Shown one piece after another: positions 24,469 through 28,557 of a DNA stretch of 28,557 nt; position 1 is the first letter of the stretch, and the number at the start of each line of letters is the position of its first letter. Source of the DNA: CAZMXS01 sp964570325 (lineage in GTDB: Bacteria; Verrucomicrobiota; Kiritimatiellia; CAIQIC01; CAZMXS01); contig CAZMXS010000059.1 in NCBI GenBank assembly GCA_964570325.1, positions 1-28,557 of the forward strand, given 5' to 3'. Made by a program: the position numbers and the translations under genes. The notes beneath the pieces are model-generated. The model was not told the DNA's origin, did no database searches, and saw only the letters and a list, made by a program, of their open reading frames with translations.

Positions 24469-24583
24469 GTACCTACGGAATCGCGCATTGCGCCTGGGCC
24501 GGGTGGGTGCGATAGTCCTTCGCGAGATCATGAACGCGAAAAGCGAAGTGATCACCGGAAAAAGCGACCACGGGCCGCTTTAA
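24452..24583 (+). CDS. Small open frame of unknown status (43 codons)
   Basis: The frame starts at the ATG inside the 18-base palindrome (MTVQSWYLRNRALRLGRV...) and ends in a TAA at 24581-24583. It is Arg-rich at the start with a short hydrophobic stretch. No ribosome site, family or neighbour supports it. If real, its start codon would be buried in a self-complementary sequence. Confidence 0.15.
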   Translation: MTVQSWYLRNRALRLGRVGAIVLREIMNAKSEVITGKSDHGPL

Positions 24584-25120
24584 TTGAAATATGAAGTAAC
24601 TCATGGCAGACGGCGAAAGGCAAACCAGCGGAATGATCAAGACTAGCCGACCTTTGTCGGCCATCAAAGCTGAAAGATCGCTCGGTTAACATTCAATCCG
24701 CATGCTTCAGCACTCAACCCTCATAGAAACAGCTATCCGCCAGCGGACCGGACCGCGCCAAAGCCACCCCGTTTCTAGGTGCAGGTGACCGACATGAAGT
24801 ATAAACGAGTTCCCAAGCAAGGCTGCGGCACGCGATACGGTCTTCTGCGTGGCGCGCCCGGCAAAAGAAAATGCGGCGGAAGCGCCCCACAGAGCGCCGA
24901 CGCGGGCCGGCTCCCTGCCGGCGGCACGGCCTGGCCTTCCATCATGAGTCCGACCCCGGCTGCAAATACTGCTATGACGCTCATCTGCTGGTGATCACCG
25001 GCCGGCGCACTCAGCCCTTCAGGAACTCGCCGCCGACGCCGCGCCCTGATCCGGCGGACGAGCCGATGTCTCGTAAGTAAGCATTGCGGCTCGGTTATAA
25101 CTGAGGCTGGCGGAGGCGGA

Positions 25121-25232
25121 TGCTCGCTCCCTTTTTCCGGACAAGACACTTTGAGGTGTTAGTCGAGAAGTAAGACGCAAAGTCCGCACTTCGCCGGTAG
25201 GGGTCGAGTTTGCTCGATCCCTTCTTCCGGAC
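25121..25232. repeat. Imperfect 22-base direct repeat, 90 bases apart
   Basis: Bases 25121-25142 and 25211-25232 share TGCTCG-N-TCCCTT-Y-TTCCGGAC, with two differences in 22 positions. The second copy is preceded by GGTCGAG, which can pair with its own CTCGATC. The function is unknown; it could be the trace of a duplicated segment or a pair of protein-binding sites. Confidence 0.5.
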
Positions 25233-25321
25233 TTGGCCAGTTAACCCCTGCGGTCTTCGGCCTGCGTAGGATTCGCCCCCTGTCTCGCCGGAGCCGGGGG
25301 ATCACGTTCTGAGTCCGGACC

Positions 25322-25341
25322 GCGAATTACCGCGAATGGGC
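25322..25341. repeat. gcgaat decamer repeat, second locus
   Basis: GCGAATTACC followed by GCGAATGGGC repeats the ten-base unit seen at 23351-23380. The preceding bases (GGACC here, CGACC there) are also alike. The two loci flank the LysR-type gene and the gene-poor stretch. Confidence 0.45.
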
Positions 25342-25413
25342 GTTACATTTCCTCGTGGCGCCCGGCCCCGACTGCTGGTGCGAAAGAAAAGCCGACGGCA
25401 AGGTTTGGCCCCA

Positions 25414-26949
25414 TCAGAACCAGCGGCCGGTGGTGTTGTCATAGAATACGAGCCACAGCCATGGATCCCACGAGGTGGTCTGCAGCTGGTAGTATCCCGC
25501 GGATGTGAACTCCGGCAGGTCATAGTTCCACGCGCCGGTCGCCAGGTTGACCAAGGTCGGCCGGATGCGGTGGCCCGTCGTGCCCGGCAGCAGGATCGTA
25601 TCCTTCGGAAACCCGACCAGCTGCGATGACGGACTGCTTTGGATGTGGCCTACGTAGCGCCCGTTGCTGCCCGTGTCGAAGCGCGCGATCCACTCGCAGT
25701 GGGACCATGCCCCGGAGGTGTAGTCAAAAATGCCGAGCCAGTAGTACTGGTTCTGCACGATATTGCTGATGCAGACCTGCGTGGGCGCGAACTGCTTGGC
25801 CCAGTCGCCCATGTTCCGCCATTGGCCGGCCGTGTTCTCCCACAGGTAGAGATGGATCCACCGCCCGGCGAAGCTGACGGGGAAGATGACCGACGCCGGA
25901 GTGTCGCCTACCGGTGGGGCGGATTGCCCCGCTTGGACGATCGTGAACGTCTGCCCGGCCACGGTCAGCGTACCGGTCCGGGCGTTGCCCGTGTTGGCCG
26001 TCACCGAATACGACACGGTCCCGTTGCCGGAACCGCTGGCCCCCGCCGTGATACTCACCCAGGAGAGGCTTTCGGTGGCGGTCCAGCCGCACCCAGACCC
26101 GGCGGTCACGCTGATTGTCCCGCTGCCGCCGGCGTTGGCAAGCGCCGTGCTTGCCGGCAGGATGGCGTACGAGCACGGCTGTGCCGCCGGCAGGACGTTG
26201 ATGAATGTTTTGTAGTAATCGCAGGCGTAGTAATTGTCGAAAACATAGAACCATACGGATTGGAGTCCCGGGCTGCTATAAACCGTGGAACTGACCCGGT
26301 TGGTGAGCGGGTTCGCGGTGTTGCAGTAATACCGGTAGGTCATCGGGCCCCCGTCGGGGTCGGTCGCGTTCACCGTGAACGTCACGGTCTGCCCGACCAT
26401 GGGATTCGTAGGTACAATGGAAACCGACGTGATGGACGGGAACCGGTTGCCGCCGGCAAACTCGACGCGGACAGAGGAATCCATACCCTCCACCTGCATG
26501 CGATACCCGTCGCTGGCCGGCCAAATATAGACGGTGGGGTTGAATGACGAGTCGTACTGGTAGGCCGACGAGGTCTGGCGCCAGGTGGATCCATTGACGA
26601 GGCAATACACGTTGCCGTAGGCGTAGCCTTGGTAGCCGCTGCCGCTGCAGAACCGGCTTTCGTTCACGTGCAGCGCCGGCACGACTGTGACCTGCGTGTC
26701 CGACCCCTGCACGCTCAACGTGAACTGGCCGCCCGAGTAGTAAATGTAGACGGTCGGGCTGTAGGCGTAGCGGTAGGCATAATGGAACGAAGTCTGCTCC
26801 CAGTAATCCCCGATCGTGAGAGGATATAGGTTGGCATAGTTGAACCCCGTGAACTCGCCCCAGAGTTGGCTCTGGTAGAGCAGCGCCGCCCCGGCGAAGT
26901 TGGCGGTCAAGAGCAGGACAAAGAACATGGCAAATCGGACGTACTTCAT
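25414..26949 (-). CDS. Secreted multidomain protein with PKD/Ig-like and BACON domains
   Basis: This 511-residue exported protein starts with a clear signal peptide (MKYVRFAMFFVLLLTANFAGA). The ATG at 26949 follows a near-perfect ribosome site (AAGGAGGT, six bases away), which rules out the longer start at 27006. Residues about 50-90 and 123-163 are two copies of one unit: W-x-Q-T-S, then PTVYI, then V-x-G-x-D-x-x-V-x-V. Residues about 171-254 resemble a PKD/Ig-like fold ('VGQTVTFTVNATDPDGG'). Residues 258-342 are a BACON-type all-beta domain ('GSGCGWTATESLSWVSITAG', 'GQTFTIVQAG'). The C-terminal part carries four T-x-G-x-W motifs (ENTAGQW, DYTSGAW, NLATGAW, DNTTGRW). No enzyme motif is visible. 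Surface adhesion or glycan/mucin binding is a guess from BACON biology. Confidence 0.82.
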   Translation of the reverse strand: MKYVRFAMFFVLLLTANFAGAALLYQSQLWGEFTGFNYANLYPLTIGDYWEQTSFHYAYRYAYSPTVYIYYSGGQFTLSVQGSDTQVTVVPALHVNESRFCSGSGYQGYAYGNVYCLVNGSTWRQTSSAYQYDSSFNPTVYIWPASDGYRMQVEGMDSSVRVEFAGGNRFPSITSVSIVPTNPMVGQTVTFTVNATDPDGGPMTYRYYCNTANPLTNRVSSTVYSSPGLQSVWFYVFDNYYACDYYKTFINVLPAAQPCSYAILPASTALANAGGSGTISVTAGSGCGWTATESLSWVSITAGASGSGNGTVSYSVTANTGNARTGTLTVAGQTFTIVQAGQSAPPVGDTPASVIFPVSFAGRWIHLYLWENTAGQWRNMGDWAKQFAPTQVCISNIVQNQYYWLGIFDYTSGAWSHCEWIARFDTGSNGRYVGHIQSSPSSQLVGFPKDTILLPGTTGHRIRPTLVNLATGAWNYDLPEFTSAGYYQLQTTSWDPWLWLVFYDNTTGRWF

Positions 26950-27014
26950 TTTGACCTCCTTATGAGAATTTGGCGCGTGTGAATTGTTGCCGGGGGTGTG
27001 GGACAAATAGCGTC

Positions 27015-27605
27015 CTATTGTTTATTCCTGTTTTCCTGCTGTCCGGCGATCTTGGGCGCGCGCGAAAGATCTTCCAGCAGCCGGCCCGCATACACTCCAA
27101 GCGGCGTGTCATCCACATGTTCCCCGAAGTTTTCCGGTCCGACAATCAGCGTTCCCAGGCGGGCGCGGCTGGTGGCGACGTTGAATGTTTCCGGCTGGAA
27201 CGTAAGCGGTGAAAGGTCCGGCAGCAGGTAGATGCAGAAATCACAGTTCATGCCCTGGATTCGCTGGATGGTGTCGACTGTCAGCCGGTGCATCGGCAAG
27301 CCGCTCGCGGCGCCGGCCGCGTAAAGCGCGTGAACGGTCTGACGATATGGAGCGATGATCGCCACTTCCCAGCGGCCGCTATCCAGCAGTTGCGCCGCGA
27401 TATTCATGACGAAGCGGCAGGTTTCCGGATCATCGCGCCGGGGGATGGCCCGGGTGACCAGGCGCGGGCCGCCTTCCGGGTGAAAATGCCGCTGTGCCAC
27501 CGCGGGGATTGTCGGTGCCGCCGCCGCGACGGATCGCAATGTGCGGTCATAAAACAGGCCGGTGAAGTCCGCGCCGCGCGGCGGGAGCCGGTGGCTGCGG
27601 GTCAA
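27015..27605 (-). pseudogene. C-terminal fragment of an SF1B (UPF1/Dna2-like) helicase
   Basis: The 196-residue frame contains only the second half of a helicase. 'LTRSHRLPPRGADFTGLFY' corresponds to motif IV (usually QYRMHP...F.....FY). 'VAIIAPYRQTVHAL' is motif IVa. 'VDTIQRIQGMNCDFCIYLL' is motif V (usually DS-Q-G-E-D) and 'FNVATSRARLGTLIVG' is motif VI. Walker A and B are missing: upstream in the same frame stands a TGA (27642-27644), and beyond it an unrelated short frame and then the repeat-protein gene. The start is a TTG without a ribosome site. It therefore looks like the stump of a deleted gene, alike in type but not obviously identical to the helicases of the left-hand cluster. Confidence 0.72.
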
Positions 27606-27641
27606 CCGGAACCCATCAGTAATCCCTGAATTTCGATTCAG

Positions 27642-27779
27642 TCATTCATTGAGGCTGGTGAGCCCAAGAGCGTTGCGAGTATCCCACTCGTGCCCCAACT
27701 TCGCGCACAGATGGCCTTCAAGAACCCCGAGGACTTGCCACAACTCTTGAAGTTGGAATTCACTTGTTCTCGATGACAA
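27642..27779 (-). CDS. Short 45-codon frame, possible C-terminal gene remnant
   Basis: The minus-strand frame from the TTG at 27779 reads, in parts, 'FQLQELWQVLGVLEGHLC' and 'AKLGHEWDTRNALGLTSLNE', then TGA. Its amino-acid composition (Trp, Leu, Glu, His, few Arg/Pro runs) is more protein-like than typical shadow frames here. It overlaps the end of the repeat-protein gene by 20 bases in another frame. I do not recognise a family. It could be the C-terminus of a lost gene or chance. Confidence 0.25.
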   Translation of the reverse strand: MSSRTSEFQLQELWQVLGVLEGHLCAKLGHEWDTRNALGLTSLNE

Positions 27780-28521
27780 CCCCTGGCTTTGAGTAGTCCC
27801 TGATGCTGCTGCCCGGCAGCGTCGGATAGACGACCTTGCGGCCGGAACTGTCGGTCTCGATCTTGGTCCCGGGCTTGCTGAAGTCGCGCACGCTCGTCCC
27901 CGGATAGGTCTGGTAGACTTCCGTGTTGCCCCGGCCGTCGGTTTCGACCTTCGCGCCCGGTTTGGAGAAATCGCGGATGCCCGTGCCGGGGATGGTCTGG
28001 TACACCTCCGTCTCGCCGCGCCGGTCGGTCTCCACCTTCACGCCCGGCCGGCTGAAGTCGCGTACGCTCGTGCCCGGGACCGTCGGATACACCTCCGCGT
28101 TGCCCCGCCCGTCGGTCTCGATCTTGGTGCCCGGCTGGGAATAGTCCCGGACGCTGGTGCCGGGCACGGTCGGGTAGGCGACCGTCTCGCCACGGTGGTC
28201 CGTGTCCACCCGCACGCCCGGTTCCCCGAAATCGCGCACGCTCGTGCCGGGCACGGTCTGGTAGATCTCCGTGCTGCCGTCTGAATGAGCCTCGACCTTG
28301 ACCCCCGGCTCGGAGTAATCGCGCACGCTGGTCCCCGGCACGGTGGGATAGACGACGGTGTCGCCCCGGTGGTCGGATTCCACGACCACGCCCGGCTGGC
28401 TGTAATCGCGCACGCTCGTGCCGGGGATGGTCGGATAGATCACTGTTTTATCGTCGCCGGCCAATGCGGCGTTTACGGCCACTACCAGCACCCCAACTAC
28501 GATTCCGATGCTCTTTCTCAT
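27760..28521 (-). CDS. Exported protein of 29-residue tandem repeats
   Basis: The 253-residue protein has a signal peptide (MRKSIGIVVGVLVVAVNAAL) behind a strong ribosome site (GAGGAGGA). The rest is seven full copies and one partial copy of a 29-residue unit. Its consensus is [VE]-x-Y-P-T-[VI]-P-G-T-S-V-R-D-[YF]-S-x-P-G, then V-K-V-E-T-D-x-R-G-x-T. Each unit is 87 bases of DNA. Invariant are the Tyr/Thr near the start, P-G, R-D, and the second P-G; the ends alternate Val-rich beta strands with Asp-x-Arg-Gly turns. There are no cysteines and no enzyme motif. The pattern suggests a repeating beta-hairpin rod, periplasmic or extracellular. I know of no named family for it. Neighbours give no functional clue. 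Confidence 0.85.
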   Translation of the reverse strand: MRKSIGIVVGVLVVAVNAALAGDDKTVIYPTIPGTSVRDYSQPGVVVESDHRGDTVVYPTVPGTSVRDYSEPGVKVEAHSDGSTEIYQTVPGTSVRDFGEPGVRVDTDHRGETVAYPTVPGTSVRDYSQPGTKIETDGRGNAEVYPTVPGTSVRDFSRPGVKVETDRRGETEVYQTIPGTGIRDFSKPGAKVETDGRGNTEVYQTYPGTSVRDFSKPGTKIETDSSGRKVVYPTLPGSSIRDYSKPGVVIENK

Positions 28522-28557
28522 GCTGTCCTCCTCGTGTTTTCTTTGTAGCGGCGGGGC

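Larger units (their letters stand above)
24443..25413. other. Long region without a convincing gene
   Basis: About 970 bases lie here between the LysR-type gene and the BACON-domain gene. They contain the 18-base palindrome at 24451, a 43-codon open frame starting inside it, and a GCCGAC/GTCGGC hairpin (24646-24661). Several short frames follow at 24779-25080, one with 'GCKYCYDAHLLVITG', plus two repeat families. None of the frames shows a recognised domain or good ribosome site. The mixture suggests decayed sequence. Confidence 0.5.

Noticed and set aside
24646..24661. GCCGAC/GTCGGC hairpin as a terminator
   Set aside because: The stem is perfect, but no T-run follows on either strand and it lies over 200 bases from the nearest stop codon.
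24473..24667. 64-residue minus-strand frame with a hydrophobic stretch
   Set aside because: A single weak hydrophobic segment without ribosome site or neighbours is not enough support for a gene.
24779..25080. Short frames with 'GCKYCYDAHLLVITG'
   Set aside because: The Cys-x-x-Cys pattern is suggestive but lone. Different frames carry different fragments and none has a plausible start.
27760..28521. The 87-base units as a non-coding satellite
   Set aside because: The frame stays open through all units, with a signal peptide, strong ribosome site and changes that conserve protein sequence, so it is coding.

Overview
This is a GC-rich bacterial chromosome segment with tightly packed genes on both strands. 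No rRNA or tRNA gene was seen. Three things suggest an environmental bacterium of the PVC superphylum, perhaps Kiritimatiellota or a relative: palindromic TTTCCAATCATTGGAAA boxes between genes, a giant secreted subtilase with 'NG-x-[AP]-[DE]-W-W' modules followed by Asp-rich turns, and an unusual LysR-type regulator. This assignment is an inference from protein style, not from a marker gene.

Region 1 (1-6879, plus strand) is a five-gene cluster resembling phage defence. It holds the C-terminal end of a DrmA-like helicase cut by the left edge, a DrmB-like DUF1998 zinc protein, a small UvrD-type SF1 helicase, an unrecognised 506-residue protein whose N-terminus vaguely recalls ADP-ribosyltransferases, and a NERD-nuclease/SF1-helicase fusion. 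Spacing is -20, +1, +4 and +9 bases, so it is almost certainly one transcript. The DrmA/DrmB pair is the DISARM core, but DISARM's usual DrmC phospholipase-D protein and DNA methylase are not in the visible part. This is the best candidate here for an undescribed system.

Region 2 (6913-10495, minus strand) is a sulfate-activation operon, cysC-cysD-cysN. CysN carries an extra C-terminal APS-kinase-like domain with a ruined P-loop, while a separate intact CysC supplies the kinase.

Region 3 (10523-17762, plus strand) is hom-lysC-cimA-valS: homoserine dehydrogenase, aspartate kinase, citramalate synthase and valyl-tRNA synthetase. In front of it lies what reads as a complete transcription attenuator: a 16-codon leader peptide with consecutive Ile-Ile-Ile-Thr-Val-Thr codons, a poly-T terminator hairpin, and an overlapping antiterminator pairing. 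The leader codons match the products of the operon (threonine, isoleucine by two routes) and its valine link.

Region 4 (17763-28557) is looser. It has a 1632-residue secreted S8 protease, the decayed remains of a phage/plasmid-type primase (with an in-frame stop), a LysR-type regulator with an apparent frameshift at its start, about 970 bases without a convincing gene but with palindromes and repeats, a secreted BACON/PKD-like protein, a C-terminal piece of an SF1B helicase, and a secreted protein made almost wholly of 29-residue tandem repeats. Broken mobile-element genes, truncated genes and dispersed repeats mark this end as a region of turnover.
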